A DNA stretch of 64,000 bases, taken from positions 2,852,001-2,916,000 of the forward strand of contig OZ241860.1 in the NCBI GenBank assembly GCA_965203195.1, in the 5' to 3' direction. This document shows, one piece after another, positions 52,330-61,246 of the stretch. Source of the stretch: Bin87 sp965203195. GTDB taxonomy: Bacteria; Chloroflexota; Dehalococcoidia; Lucifugimonadales; UBA3495. The position numbers and the translations under genes were made by a program. The stretch's first letter is position 1; the number at the start of each line of letters is the position of its first letter. A model generated the notes under the pieces. That model was given only the letters and a program-made list of their open reading frames with translations. It made no database searches and was not told the origin of the DNA.

Positions 52330-53319
52330 ATGGCCGGAGGAAACTACACCATCAGCGTTGGCACCGTGGGCGGCGGCCTGTCGGTTAGCCCCGACGGCGG
52401 CGAGAGCTGGAACCGCATCCGCAACCCGCTGCCCAGCGAGTGCAATATCCGCGCCCTGGCCGTGGACCCCAACCACCGCCATCGCATCTACGCCGGCTCC
52501 GACAACGGCCTGTTCCGTTCCAACGACAACGGCCTGGCCTGGGATTACCTGGAGTCGCCGATGGACGACCTGCAAATCTGGTCGGTGGGCGTTGACCCGG
52601 AGGACTCTGATACCGTCTTTGTGGGCACCCGGCCCAACGCGTTCCGTTCCCGCGACGGCGGGCAGACCTGGGAAGCCCTGGATCTGGGCGTGCGGATGCC
52701 GTGTCCCATCGGAATACCCCGCACTACCAACATTATCGTTGACCCGCGTGACGCCCGCACCGTGTGGGCCGGCATTGAGGTGGACGGCGTGTATCGCAGC
52801 CTGGATGGCGGCGACAGCTGGACACGGCTGCCCGACCTGGGGCCGGATCCCTTCCACGGGGACATTCACGGCATGGCCCTCAAGCCGGGCCCCAACGCCG
52901 CCATCTACTGCACCACGCCTTTTGGCATCTCCACCAGCGCCGACGAGGGCGAGAGCTGGGAGCTGCACGAGTTCCCGCGCTTCCACGCCGGGGACACCCG
53001 TTCCTACTGCCGGGGGATGGTCATCAAGCCCGACAACCCCAGCGTGATGTTCGTGGGCAACGGCGACACTATCCCCGGCGTCACCGGCGCCATCCGGCGC
53101 ACGCGGGACGCGGGCGCCTCCTGGGACGCGCCGCCGCTGTCGGCCACGCCCAACTCGGTGGTGTACTGGTTCGCCGCCAGCCCGTATGTGTCCGATGTGA
53201 TGGTGGCCGCCAGCATTTACGGCTACCTGTACGTCAGCAGCGACGGCGGGGACACCTGGGACAAGCTGCACAAGGAGTTCGGGGAAATCCGGTCGCTGGC
53301 GCTGACGCCCAACGACTAG
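52330..53319 (+). CDS. BNR/Asp-box beta-propeller protein
   Basis: A 329-residue protein with seven Asp-box repeats (SPDGGESW, SNDNGLAW, SRDGGQTW, SLDGGDSW, SADEGESW, TRDAGASW, SSDGGDTW), which predicts a complete seven-bladed propeller as in Ycf48/sortilin-like and sialidase folds. There is no signal peptide, so it is probably cytoplasmic. No sialidase arginine triad or FRIP motif is evident, so enzyme activity is doubtful and a scaffold role is likely. ATG 52330 is preceded by GAGGAGG. Confidence 0.85.
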   Translation: MAGGNYTISVGTVGGGLSVSPDGGESWNRIRNPLPSECNIRALAVDPNHRHRIYAGSDNGLFRSNDNGLAWDYLESPMDDLQIWSVGVDPEDSDTVFVGTRPNAFRSRDGGQTWEALDLGVRMPCPIGIPRTTNIIVDPRDARTVWAGIEVDGVYRSLDGGDSWTRLPDLGPDPFHGDIHGMALKPGPNAAIYCTTPFGISTSADEGESWELHEFPRFHAGDTRSYCRGMVIKPDNPSVMFVGNGDTIPGVTGAIRRTRDAGASWDAPPLSATPNSVVYWFAASPYVSDVMVAASIYGYLYVSSDGGDTWDKLHKEFGEIRSLALTPND

Positions 53320-53495
53320 GCGGCGGGCCGGCGGCGGCGTTGTCGGCTCAGTGACGCAGAACCGCCAAGCCGCCGAGCGGAACATAACCGGAGTGTAGCG
53401 GAGCGGCCTCTTGCCACAGCGGAAAGGGGCCGCTTGGCAGCGCTACAATGCCATACCACTGGCAACCGCAACTACTCCAACGGGCAGGGGCTGTT

Positions 53496-54050
53496 ATGAC
53501 TACCACCGCAACCAGGCTGATTACCGCCGCGGAGCTGCTGGCGATGCCGCGCGGCTACGGCAGGCGGTACGAATTGATCAGGGGGGAACTGATTGAAAGG
53601 ATGCTGGCCGAACACCCGCAGGCCAGCGCCGTGAAATGGATTGCTTATGCGCTGACGCAGTACGAAGTTGACACCGGCTATGGCAAAGTCGTAGCGGGCG
53701 GGCCGGGGTATTGCCTGGAGTCCGACCCGGACACGGTGCGCGCGCCGGATGTGGCCTGGATTGCGCCGGGACGCATACCGCCGGGAACCCAAGGCTACCC
53801 GAACCTGGCCCCCGACCTGGTTGTTGAGGTGCTGTCGCCGGGGCAGGATTTGTCCGACAAAGCCCGGATGTGGCTCAGCTACGGAACGCGCGAGGTTTGG
53901 GTTACGCAGCCCGCGGCGCCGGTCAGCGTTACCCGGTATCGGCACGGCCAGCCGCCGGTTACGCTGTACGAGGATGACATACTGGACGGCGGCGATTTGC
54001 TGCCGGGGTTCAGCGTCCCGGTGTGGCGGCTGTTCCGCCGGCATCGCTGA
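53496..54050 (+). CDS. Uma2-family protein, copy 1 of a tandem pair
   Basis: A 184-residue Uma2/DUF820 protein. RLITAAELLAMPRGYGRRYE is the usual start (element-ELL..P). LESDPDTVRAPDVAWIAPGR gives the Asp strand and NLAPDLVVEVLSPGQDLSDK the Asp/Glu strand, followed by WLSYGTREVWVTQP, and it ends LPGFSVPVWRLFRRHR. The next gene encodes a close relative with an almost identical end, and both carry a CTACAAT -10-like box shortly upstream (53444-53449 here). This is a tandem duplication. Function unknown. Confidence 0.87.
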   Translation: MTTTATRLITAAELLAMPRGYGRRYELIRGELIERMLAEHPQASAVKWIAYALTQYEVDTGYGKVVAGGPGYCLESDPDTVRAPDVAWIAPGRIPPGTQGYPNLAPDLVVEVLSPGQDLSDKARMWLSYGTREVWVTQPAAPVSVTRYRHGQPPVTLYEDDILDGGDLLPGFSVPVWRLFRRHR

Positions 54051-54183
54051 TCATTCGGTATAGCCAATCATTCGGCATTGCCAAGCCGGGCTGCCGGCAA
54101 GCTGGCCGCGCTGTGCTACAATGCGCCGGCAATTATGCCCATACCCAATCAATCAATCAATCGTCCAACCGTCCGGTGCGACT

Positions 54184-54762
54184 ATGACTACAGCGACGCC
54201 GACCGCAACCACCAGCGCCACCCGAATAATGACCGCCGACGAGCTGCTGGCGATGCCGGATGACGGGCATCGTTACGAGCTGGTCAAAGGAGAGCTGACG
54301 GAAAAGATGCCGCCGCCCGGCTATCAGCACGGCGCCGTAGCGGGACGGTTCGCTACCGCTCTGGGCAATTACTCCGATGAGAACGATTACGGCGCGGTTG
54401 TGGACAACGCCGGCTTTCTGCTGGAGACCAACCCGGACACAGCGCTCGCGCCCGACGTGGCCTGGGTTGCGCCGGGGCGCGTCATAGCATCAGCGCCCGG
54501 CTACCCCGCCATCGTTCCCGACCTGGTGGTTGAGGTCAAATCGCCCAACGATACGCTGCGCGCAATGGCGGAGAAGGCGCAGCTGTGGCTCCGCTACGGC
54601 AGCCGGGAGGTTTGGGTAGCGGTACCTTCCCCCATCAGCGTTACCCGCTACCGGCACGGCCAGCCGCCGGTTATGCTGTACGAGGACGACATACTGGACG
54701 GCGGCGATTTGCTGCCGGGGTTCAGCGTGCCCGTGTGGCGGCTGTTCCGGCGGCATCGCTAA
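54184..54762 (+). CDS. Uma2-family protein, copy 2 of a tandem pair
   Basis: A 192-residue Uma2/DUF820 protein with the same block order as the gene just upstream: RIMTADELLAMPDDGHRYEL, ALAPDVAWVAPGRV, IVPDLVVEVKSPNDTLRAM, WLRYGSREVWVAV and an identical end (LLPGFSVPVWRLFRRHR). Here the second strand reads VEVKSPND, the full E-x-K of the PD-(D/E)XK core, whereas copy 1 has VEVLSP. It has an extended -10-like TGCTACAAT at 54114-54122. Confidence 0.87.
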   Translation: MTTATPTATTSATRIMTADELLAMPDDGHRYELVKGELTEKMPPPGYQHGAVAGRFATALGNYSDENDYGAVVDNAGFLLETNPDTALAPDVAWVAPGRVIASAPGYPAIVPDLVVEVKSPNDTLRAMAEKAQLWLRYGSREVWVAVPSPISVTRYRHGQPPVMLYEDDILDGGDLLPGFSVPVWRLFRRHR

Positions 54763-54816
54763 TCATTTGGCATCGCCAGTCATTGCCACAGAAGCACATA
54801 CACAGGAGCAAACCTG

Positions 54817-55686
54817 ATGCCCACTTTTGACTCGGACGGTGTCCAGATCTTTTATCAATCGACCGGAGAGGGGTTCCCGCTCATCTGGAGCCACGAATTC
54901 GCCGGTTCCTACGAAAGCTGGGAGCAGCAGGCGCGCTACTTCAGCCGCCGCTACCGGGTCATTGCCTACAATGACCGGGGCTATCCGCCCTCCGATGTGC
55001 CCGCCGACCCCGATGCCTACTCGCAGGACATCACCATTGAGGACTTGCGGCGGCTGATGGATCATCTGGGGCTGGAGCAGGCGTACATCGGCGGGCTGTC
55101 AATGGGCGGCAATGTGGCGCTGAATTTTGCGCTGCGCTACCCGGAACGCTGCCGGGCCATTATCGTGGCCTCGGCCGGCTCCGGCACCACGCACAACGAA
55201 GCGTTTCGCGCCGGCGGCAACGCCATGGCCGACCGGCTGCTGGCCGAGGGGACGCCCCCGGTGATGAAAGACTATGGCGGCGGCCCCACCCGCGTCCAGC
55301 TGCGGCGCAAAGACCCCAAAGGCTACGAGGAGTTTATGCGCCTGCTGCTGGGGCATAATGCGCGCGGCGCGGCGTACACCTTTCGCGGCGTGCAACTGCG
55401 CCGGCCTACCATTGACCGGCTGATACCGCAGCTGAACGCCCTCCAGGCGCCAACGCTTATTCTCGTCGGCGACGAGGATGATCCCTGCGTGGAGCCGGCC
55501 ATTATGATGAAGCGCGCCATTCCCCGCAGCGGGCTGGCGGTTTTGCCTCAGTGCGGCCATGCCATCAACCTGGAGGAACCGGCGCTGTTCAACCGCCTGG
55601 TCGCCGATTTTCTGACCGCGGTGGAAGCCGGCAAGTGGGCCGAGCATCCGCTGGGCGATACGCCCTACACTACCGGCTCCCGGTAG
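54817..55686 (+). CDS. Alpha/beta-fold hydrolase
   Basis: A 289-residue alpha/beta hydrolase. The N-terminal strands are followed by the oxyanion region (LIWSHEFAGSYESWEQQ), the nucleophile elbow GGLSMGGNVAL with Ser95, and a late PTLILVGDEDDPCVEP with the Asp. PQCGHAINLEEP carries His248, completing the triad. Length and order match esterase/epoxide-hydrolase/haloperoxidase-like members. The lid region (residues about 130-190) is short and charged. It converges on the LLM oxidoreductase gene, with a strong palindrome between. Confidence 0.9.
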   Translation: MPTFDSDGVQIFYQSTGEGFPLIWSHEFAGSYESWEQQARYFSRRYRVIAYNDRGYPPSDVPADPDAYSQDITIEDLRRLMDHLGLEQAYIGGLSMGGNVALNFALRYPERCRAIIVASAGSGTTHNEAFRAGGNAMADRLLAEGTPPVMKDYGGGPTRVQLRRKDPKGYEEFMRLLLGHNARGAAYTFRGVQLRRPTIDRLIPQLNALQAPTLILVGDEDDPCVEPAIMMKRAIPRSGLAVLPQCGHAINLEEPALFNRLVADFLTAVEAGKWAEHPLGDTPYTTGSR

Positions 55687-55696
55687 CGCCATCCGG

Positions 55697-55722
55697 GCGC
55701 GGGCGCCGGCCGGCGCCCGCGC
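55697..55722. terminator. GC-rich palindrome between convergent genes
   Basis: A 26-base near-perfect palindrome (GCGCGGGCGCCGG with its complement) between the alpha/beta hydrolase and LLM oxidoreductase genes. It can fold into a very stable hairpin. No T tract. Confidence 0.5.
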
Positions 55723-55734
55723 TATTGTCCGCTA

Positions 55735-56637
55735 TCATCCGTCCCAGCCGTCGGGGATGACCTCCCGGAAGCGTGCCATCGCCTCAATATGTTCGGCTAC
55801 CGATGCGAGGGGGCCGCGGCGCGCTTCAGCCATAATGTGGGTAGCGCCCAGGTTGCGCCAGCTTTCGGCCTCGGCCCGCCATTCCGCGGGCGACTTGCCG
55901 GGCATCCGCAGGCGGCCGGCCAGCCCGACATCGGCGGGTTGACGGCCGGCCTCGGCGATGTAAGTTTGCATTTTGTCCAGCACGGCGCGGGCGGTGGCGT
56001 CCGGCCCGAAGCTGGGAAACCAGCCGTCGCCCATCCGGGCGATGCGGCGCAAGACTACATCGCGCGGCACGGGGCCGGCCGTCCCGCCCGCGCCGAACCA
56101 CACCGGAATGGGACGCTGTATCGGCAGGGGCTTGATGCCGGCGGCGCGCACCCGGTGCCAGCGCCCGTCAAAATCCACCACCTCGTTAGTCCACAGGGCG
56201 CGCAGCAGGTCAATCTGCTCTTCGGAGCGGAGGCCCCGGTTGGTAAAATCCGCGCCCAGCGCCTCAAACTCCGTGTGATTCCAGCCCACGCCAATGCCCA
56301 GGGTGAGGCGTCCGCCGGAGAGTACATCAATTTCGGCGGCCTGCTTGGCCACCAGCGCCGTCTGACGTTGGGGCAGAATCAGGGTACCCGTCACCAGCCG
56401 GATGCGCGTGGTGACGGCGGCGATAAACGCCAGGGTGGTCAGCGACTCGTGAATGACGCTGCGGTGCGTGTAGTAGTGGTCGCGGACGTGGGCGTGATGG
56501 GCCGGGTCGGCGCCCAGCACGTGGTCGGCAATAAACAGGTAGTCAAACTGCATTGCTTCGGCCGCCTGCGCGTAATCGCGCACCGCAGCCGGGTCGGGGC
56601 CGATTTCGGTTTGGGGAAAGATGGCGCCAATTTGCAT
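55735..56637 (-). CDS. LLM-class (F420-type) flavin oxidoreductase
   Basis: A 300-residue luciferase-like monooxygenase-fold protein. MQIGAIFPQTEIGPDPAAVR starts the barrel. DYLFIADHVLG, then LTTLAFIAAVTTRIRLVTGT, LILPQRQTALVAKQAAEIDV and GGRLTLGIGVGWNHTEFEAL form the usual LLM series. This arrangement is typical of F420-dependent members, though FMN cannot be excluded. ATG 56637 has GGAGG about eight bases upstream on the minus strand. The in-frame extension to 56679 is rejected. Such enzymes are strongly expanded in SAR202-type Chloroflexota. Substrate unknown. Confidence 0.9.
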   Translation of the reverse strand: MQIGAIFPQTEIGPDPAAVRDYAQAAEAMQFDYLFIADHVLGADPAHHAHVRDHYYTHRSVIHESLTTLAFIAAVTTRIRLVTGTLILPQRQTALVAKQAAEIDVLSGGRLTLGIGVGWNHTEFEALGADFTNRGLRSEEQIDLLRALWTNEVVDFDGRWHRVRAAGIKPLPIQRPIPVWFGAGGTAGPVPRDVVLRRIARMGDGWFPSFGPDATARAVLDKMQTYIAEAGRQPADVGLAGRLRMPGKSPAEWRAEAESWRNLGATHIMAEARRGPLASVAEHIEAMARFREVIPDGWDG

Positions 56638-56675
56638 ATGGGAAACCTCCGTAGGCAAGACAACGGGGCATCGTA

Positions 56676-58370
56676 TCAAGACGCCGGAGTGGCGCGGGAT
56701 GCGATTTGGGCAATGGTGTCCAGTACCTCGATGACTTCCGGGTCAATATCATTGGGTTCTATGTGGTCAACCAGGAAATGGTAGTCGGATTTAGCCATCC
56801 GATCCGACATCCCGGTTTTCTGGTAGAAAGCGCGGAATAACGGTTCCAGAAAGTCGTCCGACGCTTTCGTATCGCCGCTCCAGGGCGAGCGGCCCAGCAA
56901 GTGAAGGGCATTCTCAATTTCCGCAATTGCATCGATCATAAAGCCACGAAACAGGCCGTGCTTGGCTTCAGTCCAGCGGATTAACGCTTCCTTGGAGCAC
57001 AGGTAGTTCTCAATTTCGCGCTTCGCCCAGCTATGTTCATTGAGAGCCTCATTATTTCTTTGCGGCAGATTAAGATGGTCAAACAAGGCAAAACCGACCA
57101 GGTTAGGACAAGCCTCACGCAAGCCCCAGAAATGTCGCCGGGCTTCCATAGGCTGGTTGCCTACATAATGGCAAAAGACTTTTTCCAAAGCGCCTGCGGC
57201 CGGATGCCGCAACCGTCGCGCAAAAGCCTGCAAAATGGACAGGTCGGTAGAACCTTCCAGATACAATACCCAGCCCGTTAATTCGGCCTGCATATACTGC
57301 TCAAAACCAATTTCGGACAGGGCTTTAAGAACCTGGCTGTTGTGCCCGTCGATGCGATGCGGAACACCAACGAAAGCCGTTACCTGATGCCTGCCGGCGG
57401 CTTCGTTGAGCACTATTTCGGAATGCGTAGCGATGACCAGTTGACTGCCCTGCTGTTCCGCCGTCTCAGTAATTGCCTGGTAAATCTGACGCTGTCGCAA
57501 CATCTCGAGATGCGCGTCCGGCTCGTCCAGCAAAATCACCGAATCGGGATGCAGCAGCATATACGCGGTGAGCATCAGCGTCTGCTGAAAGCCGCGCCCT
57601 GACGATGACAGGTCAAGCTCCAGATTCCGCATATAGGCGTCCTTGTAACGCACGGTTATTTCGCCCCGCTCCGAGTTGTACTGAGGCTCCAGGATAGTCG
57701 CTCCAAAAACCTTCTGAATACGAGGCACCAGGATTGTATCCCACAAGGTACGATGTTGCAGAAACACTTCAAAGCAGAGATTGCGGAGAACTTCGGCGGT
57801 TCTGCCTTGCCCTAGCAAAACATTCACCCTTCCGGGCTGGAGCATCGCTTCCGTGGAGGTCAGCCCGGACATCGGCGGCAGAAAGGCAATCCGTTCATTA
57901 AACGCTTCCGGCGGTATGGGCATCCTGCTTTGTCCGTCGGATGTTATACGCAGAGGGCGGCAGTAAAAGGACTCGGAATTGGCATAGTCAAATTCCAGCC
58001 CACAACGCCACTCTTTGCCGTCGTCGGCAATGCCGTCAACGGTGATTTCGATCCTCACATTAGCCGTGCCGCCGTCTTTGCGATTGCCCGCACGGGTACG
58101 CAGGCCGCGCCACAGCAGGTTGGCGTGGTTAACCGGCACGGAAAATAGGTCCAGCCGGTTGATGGACACTCCGGGGCGTTGCAAGTCGTCCGTAGGGACC
58201 ATGCCCCACCGTTCCCGCCACCGCCGCAACCCCAGTTCCCACAGCGACAACGCCTGCAACGCGGTGGTCTTGCCGGAGTCGTTGGCGCCGACGAACACCA
58301 CCACGTTATCCAGTTCAACCGTAACTTCCTCAAACTGTTTGAAGTTTCGCACTGTCAGTCTGGTAAGCAT
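56676..58370 (-). CDS. OLD-like AAA ATPase with TOPRIM-like C-terminus
   Basis: A 564-residue protein with a RecF/OLD-type ATPase. LTRLTVRNFKQFEEVTVELD leads to Walker A GANDSGKTT (residues 28-36). LDLSSSGRGFQQTLML is the ABC-type signature and VILLDEPDAHLEML Walker B, with a following THSE His switch. From about residue 365 a TOPRIM-like part begins (GWVLYLEGSTDLSILQ), with WAKREIENYL as in OLD-family nucleases. Related proteins are phage-defence nucleases or repair factors. No UvrD/GajB-type helicase is beside it, so it stands alone. ATG 58370 is preferred to GTG 58379. A TGATATAAT box lies at 58401-58409. Confidence 0.87.
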   Translation of the reverse strand: MLTRLTVRNFKQFEEVTVELDNVVVFVGANDSGKTTALQALSLWELGLRRWRERWGMVPTDDLQRPGVSINRLDLFSVPVNHANLLWRGLRTRAGNRKDGGTANVRIEITVDGIADDGKEWRCGLEFDYANSESFYCRPLRITSDGQSRMPIPPEAFNERIAFLPPMSGLTSTEAMLQPGRVNVLLGQGRTAEVLRNLCFEVFLQHRTLWDTILVPRIQKVFGATILEPQYNSERGEITVRYKDAYMRNLELDLSSSGRGFQQTLMLTAYMLLHPDSVILLDEPDAHLEMLRQRQIYQAITETAEQQGSQLVIATHSEIVLNEAAGRHQVTAFVGVPHRIDGHNSQVLKALSEIGFEQYMQAELTGWVLYLEGSTDLSILQAFARRLRHPAAGALEKVFCHYVGNQPMEARRHFWGLREACPNLVGFALFDHLNLPQRNNEALNEHSWAKREIENYLCSKEALIRWTEAKHGLFRGFMIDAIAEIENALHLLGRSPWSGDTKASDDFLEPLFRAFYQKTGMSDRMAKSDYHFLVDHIEPNDIDPEVIEVLDTIAQIASRATPAS

Positions 58371-58400
58371 CGTTGCCACCGCCGGCCGGGGGATGCGCCC

Positions 58401-58409
58401 ATTATATCA
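58401..58409 (-). promoter_or_regulatory. Extended -10 promoter of the OLD-like gene
   Basis: Minus-strand TGATATAAT, a perfect extended -10 (TGnTATAAT), lies 31 bases before ATG 58370. No -35 is needed for this class. The same nine bases occur before the small membrane-peptide genes (62846-62854). Confidence 0.65.
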
Positions 58410-58457
58410 TCCCGCCCGATGCCGGCGCCGCGCGCATCGGCGCCGGCCGGGCGGGCG

Positions 58458-58835
58458 TTACGCCGCCGCGCTGTCGTCCTCAAACATACCCAGGACGTTG
58501 CCCTCCGGGTCGCGGAAGTTGACGAACCAGCCCACGCCGGGGACGGGCGTGCGCGGCGTGACGATTTCACAGCCCGCCGCCGTCACTTTGGCGACGTAGG
58601 CGTCCAGGTCGTCCACGCCGATGACCACCAGGGCGCCGCCGCCGTTGGCCGCCGACGCGCGGGCAATCAGGGCGCCGCCGATGCCGTAGGGTTCAGCGTC
58701 CGTTCCGGTTTCTTGCAGGTAGTATTCCTCCGGCCCGTCCCACTTGCGAGACTGCCAGCCGAATACCTGGGCGTAGAATTGGTTGGCGCGGTCGGCGTCG
58801 TCAAAGGGCAATTCAAAGTGCACAATCTTGGGCAT
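58458..58835 (-). CDS. VOC (glyoxalase-fold) family protein
   Basis: A 125-residue protein of the single-domain VOC type. IVHFELPFDDADRANQFYAQ is the first unit. The middle reads GGALIARAS, then VIGVDDLDAYVAKVTAAGCE. The end WFVNFRDPEGNVLGMFED carries the metal-ligand Glu. It resembles the 27 kDa antigen-like/uncharacterised VOC members that act on small electrophiles. ATG 58835 has GGAG upstream. It follows the GMC gene by 37 bases on the same strand, so the two are probably co-transcribed, mirroring the GMC/VOC pair at 0.8-2.8 kb. Confidence 0.87.
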   Translation of the reverse strand: MPKIVHFELPFDDADRANQFYAQVFGWQSRKWDGPEEYYLQETGTDAEPYGIGGALIARASAANGGGALVVIGVDDLDAYVAKVTAAGCEIVTPRTPVPGVGWFVNFRDPEGNVLGMFEDDSAAA

Positions 58836-58872
58836 AATCGCTCCGGTGGGCGCAGTGTGTGGCGTGGCGGCG

Positions 58873-60468
58873 CTAGGCAATGGCCGATGCGCCTTCGCCT
58901 TTCAGGTAGTCGGCGGCGCGCAGGGCCAGGGCCTGGATGGTGGTGGTGGGGTTGATGCAGGCGCCGGTGGTGAAGATGCTGCCGTCAATGACGAACAGGT
59001 TAGGGACATCGTGGGCGCGGCCCCAGCGGTCAACCACGGAGCGGTTGGGGTCGCTGCCCATACGGGCGGTGCCCAGGAGGTGCCAGCCGGCGTTGCGGCG
59101 CAGGCGGGAGGCTATAATCCGGCGGGCGCCGGCGGCCTCCAGGGCCTCCGTGGCGCGGGCGATGCCGTGATCCAGCATGGCCCAGGTGTTGTCGCTGACG
59201 GTGTAGTCAATCTTGGGGGCCGGTATGCCGTGGCGGTCGGTCAGCGCGGGATCGAGAGTGACCCGGTTGTGTTCCTCCGGCAGATCCTCGGTCATAATGA
59301 CGATGCCCATTTGGCGGCGGAAGCGTTCCGCGAAGTCGCGGTGGTGGTCGTCGCCCCAGGCCACCGGCTCACCGACCAGTCCGCCCAGAGCGATTTGCAG
59401 AGGGGCGCCGCCGACGTTGGACACCTGTAGATCGTAGCCGCGCACGAAGCCCCGGCGCAGGTCGGTTTCGTAGAACTCCTGGCTCAACATTGCGGAGCCG
59501 CGCGGGCCGTCGTCCGGCCCCAGATCCTCGTCAAAGAGGCCCAGGACATAGCCGCAGGGGTGGTGCATCAGGTTGCGGCCCACCTGCCCGCTGCTGTTGG
59601 CGAGGCCGTCGGGGAACAGGGGGCTGGCGGAGTTGAGCAGCAGCCGCGCCGTGCCCACGCCGTTGCCGGCCAGCACGACGACTTTGGCGTACTGGGCTTG
59701 CAGGTCGCCGTGACGGTCGTAGTAGGCGGCGCCGGCGGCGCGGCCGGCGGCGTCCACCAGGATCTCGCGGACGCGGGCGTGGGTAATCAGGCGGGCGCCC
59801 TGTTTGAGGGCCTGGGGCCAAAAGATGATGTCGCTGCTGGAGGGCGAGCGCAGATATTCGCCGACATCGGGCGCCCGTCCGTCCCAGGGGGCGGAGCTGA
59901 TGGCGTTGTCGGACGACCACCAGTGCCAGCCCAGTTTGTTGAAGGCTTGGCCCAGGAGTTCGCCGCCCCGGCCGATGGGCAGCGGCGGCGTGGGACGGGC
60001 GGGCTTGGGCGGATAGGCGGGGTCTCCCTGCAACCCGCTGACGCCGTGCATCCGGTCGTTCTGGTCGTAGTACGGTTCCAGCTCAAAGTAATCCATCGGC
60101 CAGTCGTCGGCCACGCCGTCCAGCGACCGCAGGCGGAAGTCGGAGGGATGGAAGCGGGGGAAATGGGAGCCCCAGTGGATGGTGCTGCCGCCAACGGCGT
60201 TGTACATATAGGGCGCAATGGGGGTGTTATCCTCGTTGACGGGGTAATCCTCCGGCAGGCGGCGGAAGTTGGGGTTGGGATGGAAGTCGGTCTGCCAGTG
60301 CAGCTGGGCCTGGGGTTCACTGACCGGGAAGGCGTTGAGAGGCACCCAGCCGCCCTGTTCCAGACAGACGACCTTGACGCCGGCCTGGGTGAGGCTCCAG
60401 GTAAAAGCGCCGCCGGAGGCGCCGGCGCCGATGACGAGAACGTCGGCGATGTCGCGGTGATTGCCCAT
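58873..60468 (-). CDS. GMC-family oxidoreductase
   Basis: A 531-residue flavoprotein. The FAD motif is VLVIGAGASGGAFTWSL, near residue 10, followed by VVCLEQGGW. The middle has YNAVGGSTIHWGSHFPRF, typical of the gluconate-2-dehydrogenase/GMC branch. KVVVLAGNGVGTARLLLNSA is the second signature. The C-terminus GWHLLGTARMGSDPNRSVVD and NLFVIDGSIF gives the active-site His region, ending NPTTTIQALALRAADYLKG. AAGGAGC precedes the ATG. It differs from the choline-dehydrogenase-like GMC at 809 and is adjacent to a VOC gene. Substrate is probably a sugar or alcohol. Confidence 0.92.
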   Translation of the reverse strand: MGNHRDIADVLVIGAGASGGAFTWSLTQAGVKVVCLEQGGWVPLNAFPVSEPQAQLHWQTDFHPNPNFRRLPEDYPVNEDNTPIAPYMYNAVGGSTIHWGSHFPRFHPSDFRLRSLDGVADDWPMDYFELEPYYDQNDRMHGVSGLQGDPAYPPKPARPTPPLPIGRGGELLGQAFNKLGWHWWSSDNAISSAPWDGRAPDVGEYLRSPSSSDIIFWPQALKQGARLITHARVREILVDAAGRAAGAAYYDRHGDLQAQYAKVVVLAGNGVGTARLLLNSASPLFPDGLANSSGQVGRNLMHHPCGYVLGLFDEDLGPDDGPRGSAMLSQEFYETDLRRGFVRGYDLQVSNVGGAPLQIALGGLVGEPVAWGDDHHRDFAERFRRQMGIVIMTEDLPEEHNRVTLDPALTDRHGIPAPKIDYTVSDNTWAMLDHGIARATEALEAAGARRIIASRLRRNAGWHLLGTARMGSDPNRSVVDRWGRAHDVPNLFVIDGSIFTTGACINPTTTIQALALRAADYLKGEGASAIA

Positions 60469-60607
60469 AGGTTGCTTGCTCCTTGCGCGTGGGGCGGGGT
60501 GTGGCGGGCATTATAACGCCGGCCGGCGTAGGGCATTCGCCAACTTTCGTTAGATCAGGCGGCGTCATATTGGGAACGCCGTCATTATACTACCGGCGCT
60601 GGAAATA

Positions 60608-61168
60608 TCAGTAGGTGAAAATGTCGGCCACGGGGCAGGCAAAGCCGGGCAGAACGGGTTCACAGGTCAGGGTATCGCCGAGGCCAAAGCGCCGCACGGC
60701 GCCGTCGTCGTGGTGGGCGTGGATTTCCTGCGTTTGGGGGTACACGGCCAGAACCAGGCGCACGCCGGCGTCCAGCCAGAGGCGTATTTTGTCGTCCAGA
60801 GCCGGGTGGCGGTCGTGGGGCGAAAAGACTTCCACTACCAGGTCGGGGGTTGCGTCGGCATAGCCCTGCGGGCGGGGCGGGCCGGCCATTCTTTCGTAGG
60901 AGATGAAAGCGTAATCCGGCGCCAGCACGGTATGGGCATCCAGCCGGAAGCCGGTCTCGGCCAGGCGGCCGCGCCCCAGGCGCTGCTGGTGGGCCAGGGC
61001 CTCAATGCGCCAGGCCAGCTGGTTGCCGGCGAAGCCGTGGTTATCGCTGGCGGGCGGCATTTCAATCAGCTCCCCCCGGATGAGTTGGCGACGCCGGCCA
61101 TTGTCCGGCAGCGCCAGCAGGTCGGCGGCGGTAAGCAGTCGGGGGACGGCGATGGCGGTAGTGGTCAT
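60608..61168 (-). CDS. Uma2-family protein, copy A of a tandem pair
   Basis: A 186-residue Uma2/DUF820 protein: RLLTAADLLALPDNGRRRQL at the start, HTVLAPDYAFISYERM (Asp strand), ATPDLVVEVFSPHDRHPALD (Asp/Glu strand), then RLWLDAGVRLVLAVYPQTQE, ending LPGFACPVADIFTY. It is almost identical over long stretches to the gene at 61247-61801, including the DNA around the stop codon, showing a duplication of about 640 bp. The second strand reads VEVFS rather than E-x-K. Function unknown. Confidence 0.87.
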   Translation of the reverse strand: MTTTAIAVPRLLTAADLLALPDNGRRRQLIRGELIEMPPASDNHGFAGNQLAWRIEALAHQQRLGRGRLAETGFRLDAHTVLAPDYAFISYERMAGPPRPQGYADATPDLVVEVFSPHDRHPALDDKIRLWLDAGVRLVLAVYPQTQEIHAHHDDGAVRRFGLGDTLTCEPVLPGFACPVADIFTY

Positions 61169-61246
61169 TGCGGGCCTCGAGGCGCCGGGGGCGGCCCGGT
61201 TGGAAATGCCGCCATTATACTGCCCGGCATTTGGAAATAATCAGTA

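Noticed and set aside
53444..54122. CTACAAT boxes before the tandem Uma2 genes as full promoters
   Set aside because: The -10-like boxes are shared, but neither has a -35 at normal spacing. They are mentioned under the genes and not listed as promoters.
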